NCBI RefSeq assembly: GCF_000338875.1
Contig: NZ_AOMO01000022.1
Span: 1 to 64,000, forward strand
Reading direction: 5' to 3'
DNA: 64,000 nucleotides
DNA from: Vibrio mimicus CAIM 602
Lineage (GTDB): Bacteria > Pseudomonadota > Gammaproteobacteria > Enterobacterales > Vibrionaceae
Below the pieces are notes generated by a model. It saw nothing but the letters and a program-made list of their open reading frames with translations. It searched no databases and was not told the DNA's origin. The first letter of the stretch is position 1. Each line of letters begins with the position of its first letter. The position numbers and the translations under genes were made by a program. Positions 1 through 8,012 of the stretch are shown piece after piece.

Positions 1-81
1 GTTAACGCGTCGGCTATCACCTAAGTTGGCATGTTGAAAGACATGTTTAGCCCATTGTGCAGAGTTTGATATAAAGTTCAT
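1..81 (-). CDS. Tn5/IS50-type transposase, N-terminal 27 codons
   Basis: The reading frame begins with ATG at 79-81 on the minus strand and runs off the window. The translation includes SAQWAKHVFQHANLGDSRR, which resembles the N-terminal DNA-binding segment of Tn5 TnpA (WAKSVFSSAALGDPRR by memory), the part that contacts the transposon end. The catalytic DDE domain would lie outside the window, so whether the gene is intact cannot be seen. A weak AGG lies about 12 bases upstream of the start. The family call rests on this short match plus the matching terminal repeat at 161-181. Confidence 0.75.
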   Translation of the reverse strand, partial: MNFISNSAQWAKHVFQHANLGDSRRVN

Positions 82-135
82 AGTGCTTGCCTGATGTTGT
101 AATGAAGATCAGATCGACAACATCAAACAGAGTTC

Positions 136-165
136 AAAAAAATCCCCCGTACTTGACGGGGGATT
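136..165 (-). terminator. Rho-independent terminator facing into the transposase gene
   Basis: A perfect 10-bp stem (141-150 with 156-165) closes a five-base loop. Read on the minus strand it is followed by seven T residues (136-142). It lies between the IS terminus and the transposase start, so it would stop transcription entering from flanking chromosomal DNA on the minus strand. The plus-strand side has no T tract. Confidence 0.8.
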
Positions 166-220
166 TGTGTATAAGAGACAGGCATGTTGCGGCTTTTTTT
201 ATCGCTGTTACTTTGGCAAA

Positions 221-241
221 ATAGTTAGCTTTGCTAACTAT
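221..241. promoter_or_regulatory. Perfect palindrome before the MarR gene, probable operator
   Basis: ATAGTTAGC and GCTAACTAT form perfect 9-bp arms around a TTT centre. The element ends 13 bases before the likely start of the marR-type gene and lies where a promoter would be expected (a TTGGCA hexamer sits at 213-218). MarR dimers usually bind palindromes of about this size and repress their own operon, so autoregulation is the simplest reading. A related half-site (ACTAACTA) occurs in the gap before the MATE gene. Confidence 0.6.
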
Positions 242-254
242 ATGATTGCTTGTC

Positions 255-662
255 ATGCTAGAAATCAATTTAGAGAAGATGGAGCGCTTTGCTGCCAAGG
301 TTTGGCGTAAATATGGCAAAGAAGATCCTCTTGCTCAGCTCAGTTTCAACGAATACGACTACCTGAAAGTGATTCAAAGCTCACCACAGGCGATTCGTTT
401 AACCGATTTAGCACTGGCTTTGGAAGTGAGTAAGCCTTCCGCTTCTAACATGCTCAAAAAGCTGGAGAGGCGAGGGTTGGTGAAACGAGTTCAATGTGAA
501 GAAGACGCACGTTCGCGACTTTTTGAATTGACGGAGCAAGCTGAGCTGCACTTAGCAAGCGAAGCGCGAGTCTATCAAATTTTAGCGCAGCAAGTCGCGC
601 AACATTTGTCTCCTGAAGAAGCCTTGATGTTGGATATGCTGCTAGGTAAAGCACTACGCTAG
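255..662 (+). CDS. MarR-family transcriptional regulator
   Basis: The protein is about 135 residues, the usual MarR size. The middle holds the winged helix-turn-helix: a DLALALEVSKPSASNMLKKL segment, then RRGLVKR and a wing containing CEEDARSR, which matches the typical MarR D-x-R wing. No clear Shine-Dalgarno precedes 255; a TTG at 246 in the same frame and an ATG at 282 (after GAGAAG) are alternatives. The gene lies 44 bases before a MATE exporter on the same strand and behind a palindrome, so it probably regulates itself and the exporter in response to a small ligand that I cannot name. The IS ends about 75 bases upstream and may have altered its promoter. Confidence 0.85.
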   Translation: MLEINLEKMERFAAKVWRKYGKEDPLAQLSFNEYDYLKVIQSSPQAIRLTDLALALEVSKPSASNMLKKLERRGLVKRVQCEEDARSRLFELTEQAELHLASEARVYQILAQQVAQHLSPEEALMLDMLLGKALR

Positions 663-705
663 TGGTGGTTTTTATTAGATAAACTAACTAAATAGATATG
701 TCTTT

Positions 706-2043
706 ATGATGAATCGATCAATTTACCGACAGTTTGTTCGCTATACCATTCCCACGGTCGCTGCGATGCTGGTTAATGGTCTGTACCAAGTGGTGGATGG
801 TATCTTCATCGGCCATTATGTGGGGGCTGAAGGTCTCGCTGGGATCAATGTGGCTTGGCCAGTGATCGGTACTATTCTCGGTATCGGTATGTTGGTTGGG
901 GTTGGTACTGGTGCGCTTTCCTCAATCAAACAAGGTGAGGGCGATCCTGAGAGTGCCAAGCGTATTCTCGCCACGGGTTTAATGAGCTTGTTGTTACTTG
1001 CCCCTATTGTTGCGCTAGTTTTGTGGTTTATGGCCGATGATTTTCTGCATTGGCAGGGAGCACAAGGTCGTGTATTCGAATTAGGCTTACAGTATCTGCA
1101 AGTGCTTATCGTCGGCTGTATTTTCACTTTGGGTTCGATTGCTATGCCGTTTTTGCTGCGTAACGATCACAGCCCCAATTTGGCTACCCTCTTGATGGTG
1201 ATTGGTGCGGTCAGCAATATCGTTCTCGACTATGTGTTTATCGCTTGGCTTAACTGGGAACTGACTGGGGCGGCTATTGCAACGACGATAGCCCAGCTGG
1301 TAGTTACCTTGTTGGGGCTGGCATACTTCTTCTCCGCACGAGCCAAAATGCGCTTAACACGTCGCTGTCTGAAGTTGGAGTGGCACTCTTTACCTAAGAT
1401 CTTCGCGATTGGTGTCTCAAGCTTTTTTATGTATGCCTACGGTTCAACCATGGTGGCGCTGCATAACACTCTGATGATTGAGTATGGCAATGCAGTCATG
1501 GTCGGCGCTTATGCGGTGATGGGCTATATAGTGACGGTTTATTATCTGACGGTTGAAGGGATTGCAAATGGTATGCAGCCGCTGGCCAGTTATCATTTTG
1601 GGGCACGTAACTATGATCACATTCGTAAGCTATTACGCTTAGCCATGGGCATTGCTGTACTGGGGGGCATGGTGTTTGTTGTTGTGCTGAATCTATTCCC
1701 CGAGCAGGCGATTGCGATTTTTAACTCCGATGACAGCGAATTGATGGCCGGTGCACAGATGGGGATCAAACTCCACCTGTTTGCTATGTATCTGGATGGA
1801 TTCTTGGTGGTGAGTGCGGCGTATTATCAATCGACCAATCGTGGTGGTAAAGCCATGTTTATTACCGTTGGTAATATGTCGATTATGCTGCCATTCCTGT
1901 TTATTTTGCCGAAGTTTTTTGGTTTAAGTGGTGTGTGGATTGCGCTGCCCATCTCCAATATTGTGCTGAGTACTGGGGTGGCGATCATGCTATGGCGTGA
2001 TGTCAGAAAAATGGGGAAAGCGCCGCAAGTCTCCTATGCATAA
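706..2043 (+). CDS. MATE-family multidrug/Na+ or H+ antiporter
   Basis: The product is 445 residues with about twelve hydrophobic segments, as expected for a MATE exporter in the inner membrane. The N-terminal half contains PTVAAMLVNGLYQVVDGIFI and a GAEGLAGINVAWP stretch, typical of the family's first helices, and the second half repeats the pattern. Such proteins expel cationic drugs or metabolites in exchange for Na+ or H+; the substrate cannot be read from sequence. V. cholerae has several MATE paralogues (the Vcm/NorM proteins) and I cannot tell which this is. Two adjacent ATG codons (706 and 709) are possible starts. It is probably co-transcribed with the upstream MarR gene and ends before a strong terminator. 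Confidence 0.85.
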   Translation: MMNRSIYRQFVRYTIPTVAAMLVNGLYQVVDGIFIGHYVGAEGLAGINVAWPVIGTILGIGMLVGVGTGALSSIKQGEGDPESAKRILATGLMSLLLLAPIVALVLWFMADDFLHWQGAQGRVFELGLQYLQVLIVGCIFTLGSIAMPFLLRNDHSPNLATLLMVIGAVSNIVLDYVFIAWLNWELTGAAIATTIAQLVVTLLGLAYFFSARAKMRLTRRCLKLEWHSLPKIFAIGVSSFFMYAYGSTMVALHNTLMIEYGNAVMVGAYAVMGYIVTVYYLTVEGIANGMQPLASYHFGARNYDHIRKLLRLAMGIAVLGGMVFVVVLNLFPEQAIAIFNSDDSELMAGAQMGIKLHLFAMYLDGFLVVSAAYYQSTNRGGKAMFITVGNMSIMLPFLFILPKFFGLSGVWIALPISNIVLSTGVAIMLWRDVRKMGKAPQVSYA

Positions 2044-2054
2044 TTAGGGGTAGA

Positions 2055-2084
2055 AAAAAGGGTTGCAGATAAGCAACCCTTTTT
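2055..2084. terminator. Bidirectional terminator between the MATE gene and ubiV
   Basis: AAAAAGGGTTGC and GCAACCCTTTTT form a perfect 12-bp stem around AGATAA. It has T runs in both directions and serves the convergent MATE gene and ubiV. Confidence 0.85.
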
Positions 2085-2092
2085 GCACTGGC

Positions 2093-2971
2093 TTAGTTAT
2101 TTTTAACAGCTAGCCCCGCTAATTGATGCCAATAACCGTTGCATTGGTGGTTCTCAATGAGCTGTGGCTTTTGGCCTTGTTCGTTGGCTTTGAATTGCTG
2201 GAGATGTTGGAACGTCTCAACACCTAATGGGCTTAAACGTACCACATCCACCAACCCCGCCATACTTGGCAAATCATTAACCAAGTTGTAGCAATAGCCC
2301 GATTGAGTTTGAATGCCGTTGAGGTTAAATACCGATTGCCCCTCTTGGCTTGCTACCTGAATTCCGGTTGGGTAGCGAATACAGCAGGTTTCGCATTCAT
2401 CTTTCGCACGGTTTTCTGCTCGCGCCGTAAAACAACGTGCCGAGTAAGCCAGTGGTAAGTAACCGTGACTGAATACTTCGACTTCAAATTTACCGCGGAT
2501 ACCCAAATCATCACACTGTTGTAAGGTGTTGATTAACCAGTCACGCGACAGCTCAACTGGCATACACCAGCGGATCATGCCTTGCTTTAAGAACAGCTTC
2601 AGCGTGTGCGCGTTATAGGTGTTCACTGCTGGCCCCACGATAAAAGGAATACCTTTTTCGTGAGCCATTTGTACGGCAGAAACATCGTTGGCCTCAATCG
2701 CAAAATCACCGTTATCAATGTATTTTTTCATCACATTGATTTCGCTGGGTGCTTCGAGTAGTGCCATGGTTGAGAGTACGACTTGCTTACCCGCATCAGA
2801 GAGGGATTTGGCAATCTCAAACCAGTGTTGAGGTTTCAACTCACGACGTTTCGAGCAGACCGTTTCACCCAGATAAATCACATCCGCCATGCTAGCCTCA
2901 GCTTGGGCATAGAAACTGTCGACGTCCTGTTTTGGCCAGAAATAGAGTAGGGGACCTAAAGCATACTTCAT
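2093..2971 (-). CDS. ubiV: UbiV, U32 peptidase-like Fe-S protein for O2-independent ubiquinone synthesis
   Basis: The product is 292 residues and belongs to peptidase family U32 (E. coli YhbV/UbiV). UbiV and UbiU form a heterodimer that, with UbiT, hydroxylates the ubiquinone ring without oxygen. The four cysteines known to hold the 4Fe-4S cluster in E. coli UbiV (C39, C180, C193, C197) are all present at the same positions here, including the DECETCC motif at 191-197. The gene lies 12 bases after ubiU on the same strand, so the two are probably one operon. It is complete, unlike ubiU in this sequence. I infer a cytoplasmic role under low oxygen; no clear FNR site was found. Confidence 0.92.
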   Translation of the reverse strand: MKYALGPLLYFWPKQDVDSFYAQAEASMADVIYLGETVCSKRRELKPQHWFEIAKSLSDAGKQVVLSTMALLEAPSEINVMKKYIDNGDFAIEANDVSAVQMAHEKGIPFIVGPAVNTYNAHTLKLFLKQGMIRWCMPVELSRDWLINTLQQCDDLGIRGKFEVEVFSHGYLPLAYSARCFTARAENRAKDECETCCIRYPTGIQVASQEGQSVFNLNGIQTQSGYCYNLVNDLPSMAGLVDVVRLSPLGVETFQHLQQFKANEQGQKPQLIENHQCNGYWHQLAGLAVKNN

Positions 2972-2983
2972 AATCGCTTGACC

Positions 2984-3998
2984 TTATTGCCATTGACGGT
3001 GATAAGCACCGAGTGTGGTTTGAGTGCCTTCTGATACATTCGCCAGCGCAGCATCCCATTTAGGTTCTACGCGATACTGGCTAGGATTCGCCAGATAGCG
3101 ATCAATAGCCGCACGCCAAGTGCGAGTCACTTGTTCTACATAAGCTGGGCTACGTTGACGCCCTTCAATTTTCACAGAAGCCACATTGGCAGCAAATAGC
3201 TCAGGCAGCAGTGACAAAGTGTTTAAACTGGTTGGCTCTTCCAATGCATGATAGCACTTACTTTCACCTTCTATCTCTGCAATGAAGCGCCCTTTACATA
3301 GCGTCGGGTAACCCGCATTTTCACCCGCTGTGTACTTATCAATCAAAATCTCGTTCAAGCGAGATTCGAGCCCTGACTCAGTCTCTTGCCAGCGCACGTA
3401 TTTGGCTGGTGAACAAGCACCGACTGTGTTGGGGGATTCGCCTGTCATGTAGGACGAGAGATAGCAACGCCCTTCCGACATGATGCACAGGCTGCCAAAG
3501 GCAAACACTTCTAACTCGACACCTTGTGGAATATTGCGCGAAAGCTGCTTCACCTGATGAATGGAAAGCACTCGCGGCAATACCACACGTTTGACGTTGA
3601 AGTTTTGATGATAAAACTCAACCGCTTTAACGTTGGTGGCTGATGCTTGTACGGAAAGATGCAGCTCAAGGTGCGGATATTTACGTGCCGCATACTCAAG
3701 CACGGCAATATCGGCAATGATCAAAGCGTCCACACCCAGATCCGCAGCCTGATCAACCGCGTTAGTCCAACGCTCAAAGCCATTCGGATGAGCAAAGGTG
3801 TTGAGAGCTATATGAATTTTTTTTACGGTGGTCATGGACATACTGAACCGCTTTTTCCAGTTTTTTGCCGCTAAAGTTAAGGCCAGCAAAATGGCGAGCG
3901 TTTGTATCATCTTTGAAACCGATGTAAACCGCATCGGCGCCACAATCAATCGCTGTTTTCAGGGCCGGCAGATTTCCGGCCGGACAGAGAAGTTCCAT
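2984..3998 (-). pseudogene. ubiU: UbiU, U32 peptidase-like Fe-S protein, frameshifted in this sequence
   Basis: UbiU is the partner of UbiV in O2-independent ubiquinone hydroxylation. The N-terminal part (MELLCPAGNLPALKTAIDC at 3998) is in one frame and the rest (IHIALNTFAHPNGFERWTNA onward) is in another. The break lies at a run of eight A residues on the minus strand (plus-strand T at 3817-3824). With seven A the sequence reads HDHRKKIHIALNT, and the whole protein would be 337 residues, close to E. coli YhbU. Downstream cysteines of the U32 cluster region (GSLC, GRC, GAC, TLCKG) are present. As written the frame stops soon after about 70 residues. Polymerase slippage on A8 could restore some product, or the extra base could be a sequencing error. 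Confidence 0.88.
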
Positions 3999-4105
3999 AG
4001 CGTAAGGCTCTGAATTCAGGGAATAGTGAACGCATTTTAGGAAGGATTGAGCAACGCAGATTTGATGTAAGGCAGGTTTCGGCCAATCAGAGCAAAATTA
4101 ACCCC

Positions 4106-6160
4106 TTAGAGGGATTTGCGGTGGCGGCGATTTTGCGCGAACAGCTCTTCCACTTCATGTTTGGGCTGAGGGCGATAGAAGTGGAAGCCTTGGATGGAAT
4201 GACAATTGAGGTTGGAAAGCAAAGTGGCTTGCTGCTGGGTTTCCACCCCTTCCGCGACGACAGTCAGACTCAGTGAGCGACCCAAATTGATGATGTTTTC
4301 GATAACGGTGAGCTGTTTAGGCAGCGTATCAATGTCGCTGATAAAGGCGCGGTCAATCTTCAGTTCATCAATCGGGAAACGCGCTAAATAAGCCAGTGAA
4401 GAGTAACCCGTACCAAAGTCATCAATTGACAAGGTGAAGCCGAGTTTCTTGATAGCATTAAGCATTTGCTGAGTGTGTTCACTGTCACTCATTACTGCAC
4501 TTTCTGTCAGCTCAAAGGTAATGCAGTTCGGATCTAACCCCGTTGTTCTGAGTAATTTTTCTAAGTAATCAATGAGCTGTGGATTGCCAAATTGCTCTGG
4601 TGAAATGTTGATGGCTACGCGGCCTGGCAGAATGCCTTGCAGTTTCCAACGCTTTACCGTGGCAAACACTTCGCGCATGACAACGCGACCCAAATGTTCA
4701 ATCAAGCCCGCTTTTTCAGCCACTGGAATGAAAGCACCGGGACTGATGTAGCCTTCTACTGGATGTTTCCAACGCACCAAGGCTTCTGCACCATTGATAC
4801 TAAAATCACGCGCATTTACTTTAGGTTGATACCAAACTTCTAGCCCGTTTTGTTGCAGTGCTTTTTGCAGTTCGATCTCTAACCAGAGGCGCATACGCGC
4901 TTCTTTGTTCATCTGATCGTTGAACTTGATGAGACGATTTCTGCCACGCTCTTTAGCTTCATACATGGCCGTATCAGCATTTTGCAGCAGCACGCGGGCA
5001 TCGTTACCATCGCCCGGATAGCGCACGCTACCGATGGAACAAGCTAAACGTTTACTGAAATGGTGAAGATCAAAAGGTTGGTTTATCAATGAGATGATGC
5101 GATCTGCCAGCATTTCTGCCGAACGGTTGTGTTCTGGCTCAGGTAAAATCAAACCGAATTCATCGCCGCCTAAATGGCCGAGTACTGCTTGTTGCGGTAG
5201 GAGCCGTTTCAGGCGTGCGGCTACTTCTTTGATGACTTTGTCGCCGATGTGATGGCCGAGAGAATCGTTGATGTTTTTGAAGTTATCAATATCGAGGTAG
5301 AGTAAAACCAAAGGGGTTTCATTTTGGATACACTGCTCTAAGCGCTTAGTAAATCCGTGTCGGTTGTACAGTCCGGTCAGGCTGTCGATATGGGCATCGA
5401 CTTGGGTTGTTGCGGAAAGCTGTTTTGGTGCTTCATCCGCATCTTGCAATAAAATCAGTTGCGATTGGCTACCGAGTATCGATGTACTGCCCGCATGCAG
5501 TTGAACTTTTCGTTCGAAACCGCACCTTGGCCCGGTTAGGCATATCAGTGGTCTTTCTGTCAGCAGCGAAGCTAATTGTGAGGAGAACACGGTTTTGGTT
5601 TTCTCATCAATAAACAGCCGAGACAAGTTTTCACCCAATAGTTTTTGCGTGTCTTCAAAACCAAGCAAACGTGCAGCCGAAGGGTTGGCTGAGATGATGC
5701 AGTCGTTCTCAACCATCATCAACCCGTCGGGTAATAGGGTAGTCAGTAGCGCATATTTGTTTTCGGACTCTTCCAAAGAGCGCACTAAGATTTGCTTTTC
5801 TGAGGTATCCAGTGCGTGAAAGACGATGTATTGCACTTGGTCGTGCATCACGATCGGTGAGATGGAAAAGTGTAAGCTGGTTTCGAGATCGATTTCACTG
5901 AGTGTCAGTTCAGATTCGATGTGCTCGTGTTTAAAAGCGCGTTCATAGAATGGCTTGAGGTGACGGTAAAAATGTTCACCCAAAACCTGACTATCACTCA
6001 TCCCGACCATTTCTTCACTAGAAAGACCGGCGATATCACAATAGCGCTCATTGACCATCACATACTTGTGTTGGTCATTGAGGATTGCAAAAAAGAACGG
6101 ACTGTGTGACGTAATTTTTGCAAACCAATGAGTGAGCTGAGATGAGGTTTGAGCAGGCAT
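4106..6160 (-). CDS. rocS: RocS, PAS-GGDEF-EAL cyclic-di-GMP enzyme
   Basis: The product is 684 residues with no clear membrane segment. Two PAS-like sensor regions (about 15-120 and 135-240) precede a GGDEF domain with an intact GGDEF motif (LGGDEFG) and a C-terminal EAL domain with EALVRW, ELTES, DDFGTGYSS and AEGVET motifs. The EAL catalytic residues look intact, so phosphodiesterase activity is expected; the GGDEF could also be active or regulatory. I recognise it by architecture and context as V. cholerae RocS, reported to promote motility and restrain biofilm. It sits between the ubiU and ubiT genes and is read from its own promoter region. Confidence 0.87.
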   Translation of the reverse strand: MPAQTSSQLTHWFAKITSHSPFFFAILNDQHKYVMVNERYCDIAGLSSEEMVGMSDSQVLGEHFYRHLKPFYERAFKHEHIESELTLSEIDLETSLHFSISPIVMHDQVQYIVFHALDTSEKQILVRSLEESENKYALLTTLLPDGLMMVENDCIISANPSAARLLGFEDTQKLLGENLSRLFIDEKTKTVFSSQLASLLTERPLICLTGPRCGFERKVQLHAGSTSILGSQSQLILLQDADEAPKQLSATTQVDAHIDSLTGLYNRHGFTKRLEQCIQNETPLVLLYLDIDNFKNINDSLGHHIGDKVIKEVAARLKRLLPQQAVLGHLGGDEFGLILPEPEHNRSAEMLADRIISLINQPFDLHHFSKRLACSIGSVRYPGDGNDARVLLQNADTAMYEAKERGRNRLIKFNDQMNKEARMRLWLEIELQKALQQNGLEVWYQPKVNARDFSINGAEALVRWKHPVEGYISPGAFIPVAEKAGLIEHLGRVVMREVFATVKRWKLQGILPGRVAINISPEQFGNPQLIDYLEKLLRTTGLDPNCITFELTESAVMSDSEHTQQMLNAIKKLGFTLSIDDFGTGYSSLAYLARFPIDELKIDRAFISDIDTLPKQLTVIENIINLGRSLSLTVVAEGVETQQQATLLSNLNCHSIQGFHFYRPQPKHEVEELFAQNRRHRKSL

Positions 6161-6478
6161 TTAAAATACTACCAACTGTCCGTGCGCGATGACATTTATA
6201 ATATCCCCACCAACAAAGTTAGGCAGTTTGGCTAGAGTTTTTTCCTTTTGGTGACAGAAAGCGGTTCTGTTCATCGAATCATACATCCTAGCGATACCGA
6301 CAGTAACATGCGGTTGGGTATAGCGTTACCAATTCGGTAACTCATTAACTATAACTGTGAATTGCACAGTAGAAAAGGTTCTCGGCCTGAAGTTATTTTT
6401 TGATACATGACAGGAATCCGTGTACTGACATCCAGTATGATTAGCGCAGATTGACTAACAAGGTAACGGATAACGCTC
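6161..6478. promoter_or_regulatory. Divergent intergenic region rocS/ubiT with a 17-bp palindrome
   Basis: This 318-bp gap holds the divergent promoters of rocS and ubiT. The clearest element is GTTACC-AATTC-GGTAAC (6325-6341), a perfect inverted repeat with 6-bp arms. I cannot assign it to a known regulator. A TTGATACATGACAG sequence near 6400 resembles an FNR site only loosely, and I do not claim one. Confidence 0.45.
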
Positions 6479-7006
6479 GTGTTAAACAAGATTCGCACTC
6501 AACTGGTTCTGAACGCTGCTTCAATTTTGCGATCTCCAATCCACTTATTGCCCCAAAACGTTCAAAAAAAAGCCTTGCTTGATGCAATGGGTTTGGTATT
6601 CCGTGAGGCGTTGCAAGATGGGGACTTCGAATTTCTCGAAGAGAAATGGCTGAAGGTCGAAGTGAAAGACATGGATTTACGTTGGTTTATCAGTTACCAA
6701 GATGAAAAATTAGTGGTGGCTGATGCTCCTGTTCGTGAGGATGTCAGCTTTAGCGGTAATCTGAATGATTTGGTGCTGATTGCGGGACGTAAAGAAGATC
6801 CAGATACACTATTTTTCCAGCGTAGACTTTCTATCGAGGGAGATACTGAACTCGGCTTGGAAGTGAAAAACCTGATGGATAGCGTGGATCTGCAACAATT
6901 ACCTAAACCTTTACAGATTTTGCTTCACCAGTTGGCGGATTTTGTGCATAAAGGGATGCAAACGCCAAATTCATCCCAAGAGGTTATTAATGCTTATTCG
7001 AACTGA
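6479..7006 (+). CDS. ubiT: UbiT, SCP2-domain lipid-binding protein for O2-independent ubiquinone synthesis
   Basis: The 175-residue product has the sterol-carrier SCP2 fold expected of E. coli YhbT/UbiT, seen in the segment from FREALQDGDFEFLEEKWLKV to the VKNLMDSVDL region. UbiT binds hydrophobic ubiquinone intermediates and works with the UbiU-UbiV hydroxylase, whose genes lie 2.5 kb to the left. The start is GTG at 6479, preceded by AAGG. Its 3' end overlaps the next gene by 17 bases, which suggests translational coupling to yhbS, the same neighbour as in E. coli. Confidence 0.88.
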   Translation: MLNKIRTQLVLNAASILRSPIHLLPQNVQKKALLDAMGLVFREALQDGDFEFLEEKWLKVEVKDMDLRWFISYQDEKLVVADAPVREDVSFSGNLNDLVLIAGRKEDPDTLFFQRRLSIEGDTELGLEVKNLMDSVDLQQLPKPLQILLHQLADFVHKGMQTPNSSQEVINAYSN

Positions 7007-7493
7007 AGCGCCTGCCGATATTTTGGCCGTCGATGAACTATTGAAAACGGTCTTTGCCACTGAGGCTGAAGCCAATTTGGTGATGGCGTTACGTGAAAAT
7101 GGACGGCGAACGTTATCATTGGTGGCGTGTGATGATGAAGGGGAGATTATTGGACATGTGATGTTCAGCCCTGTGACGGTAGATGGCGAAGATCTGAATT
7201 GGCAAGGTTTAGCACCGTTGGCGGTGAAAGAAGAATACCGTCGCCAAGGCATTGGTGCTGAGTTGGTGAAAGAAGGTTTAAGCTCACTTGGAGAACTGGG
7301 ATACCCCGCTTGTGTAGTCCTTGGTGATCCGGCTTATTACTCACGTTTCGGCTTTGAAGATGCAGCCCAATACCAATTGCACTGTGCTTGGGAGGTTCCT
7401 CAAGGCGCTTTCCGCGTAGTTGCTTTGTGGGAGCGAGAGCTGGACGGTCGACGTGGACTCGTTGAATACAGTCCTGAGTTTACGGTTTTCTAA
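6990..7493 (+). CDS. yhbS: YhbS-like GNAT N-acetyltransferase
   Basis: The 167-residue product is a GNAT-family acetyltransferase. The acetyl-CoA loop is visible as VKEEYRRQGIGAELVKEG, and the C-terminal part (VLGDPAYYSRFGFE) matches the YhbS subgroup. The start at 6990 (MLIRTEAPADI) is favoured by AAGAGG seven bases upstream and lies inside the end of ubiT. The substrate is unknown. The ubiT-yhbS arrangement copies the E. coli yhbT-yhbS order. Confidence 0.85.
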   Translation: MLIRTEAPADILAVDELLKTVFATEAEANLVMALRENGRRTLSLVACDDEGEIIGHVMFSPVTVDGEDLNWQGLAPLAVKEEYRRQGIGAELVKEGLSSLGELGYPACVVLGDPAYYSRFGFEDAAQYQLHCAWEVPQGAFRVVALWERELDGRRGLVEYSPEFTVF

Positions 7494-7508
7494 GTATCAC
7501 TCCTCATG

Positions 7509-7534
7509 AAAAAGGAGCATTTAAGCTCCTTTTT
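7509..7534 (+). terminator. Terminator after ubiT-yhbS
   Basis: AAAAAGGAGC and GCTCCTTTTT form a perfect 10-bp stem with a six-base loop just after the yhbS stop codon, ending in a T run. Confidence 0.8.
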
Positions 7535-7604
7535 CTCTCTAGCGCTTGAGTCGCCAATCACCTGTTTGTTAGCATTGCCGCTCAGATAGGCTGCGAGTAA
7601 CACC

Positions 7605-8012
7605 ATGCTTTCTTCTTCACACTATTTGTCCGCGATGGGCATTCAACAATGGGAATTGATCCATCCTGAGCGTTTGATGGGGTTTCAGCCCGTTAAACAA
7701 TCCTTAGATCAAGCTTGTCGACTTTTGTTGGTAGCCAATGAGCCGCCACAAGGTTCAGAAATCCTGTTACTGGAGAGGATCCTCAAAAGCTTTCATCTTG
7801 AACTGGTGATGGTTCGCCATATCGCTCCTACGCAGCTCGATAACCTTGCCTATGATGGGCTAGAGTGGATCTGGTTTGCAGGATGTGATCCCTTGCCACA
7901 TCAAGCTCAAAAGCAGCTCCATTCGCCGCGTTTAAGTGACATTGATGGTAATACCCAATATCGCCGCGCACTGTGGCAACAAATTTGTGCTTATCAAGGA
8001 ACCGCATCATGA
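7605..8012 (+). CDS. holD: DNA polymerase III psi subunit
   Basis: The 135-residue product begins with a segment like the HolD N-terminus (YLSAMGIQQWELIHPERL), the part that binds the clamp-loader core, followed by a domain that pairs with chi (HolC). Psi links the clamp loader to chi and single-strand-binding protein at the replication fork. The gene overlaps rimI by four bases (ATGA type), the same gene pair as in E. coli, which strongly supports the call because HolD is poorly conserved. Confidence 0.85.
   Translation: MLSSSHYLSAMGIQQWELIHPERLMGFQPVKQSLDQACRLLLVANEPPQGSEILLLERILKSFHLELVMVRHIAPTQLDNLAYDGLEWIWFAGCDPLPHQAQKQLHSPRLSDIDGNTQYRRALWQQICAYQGTAS

Larger units (their letters stand above)
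1..181 (-). mobile_element. End of an IS4-family, IS50/Tn5-like insertion sequence (partial)
   Basis: The left edge of the window lies inside an insertion sequence that is read leftwards. Its outer boundary is taken at 181, because the minus strand from 181 starts CTGTCTCTTATACACA, which matches the first 16 bases of the Tn5 mosaic end and is close to the IS50 outside end. Just inside are a hairpin terminator (136-165), two GATC sites (107-110 and 112-115) and the start of a Tn5-like transposase gene. The nine bases outside (182-190, GCATGTTGC) would be the target duplication expected for this family, but the other end is outside the window, so this cannot be checked here. Confidence 0.85.

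Noticed and set aside
161..181. Tn5 mosaic end as a sequencing-library adapter remnant
   Set aside because: A Tn5-like transposase start, a hairpin and GATC sites lie just inside the end, and the bases after the first 16 differ from the adapter, so a natural IS is more likely.
134..319. A 61-codon minus-strand frame across the IS end and marR
   Set aside because: It overlaps the terminator, the terminal repeat and the marR gene, has no ribosome site and is not protein-like.
6390..6420. FNR site before ubiT
   Set aside because: TTGATACATGACAG matches only one half of the FNR palindrome well.
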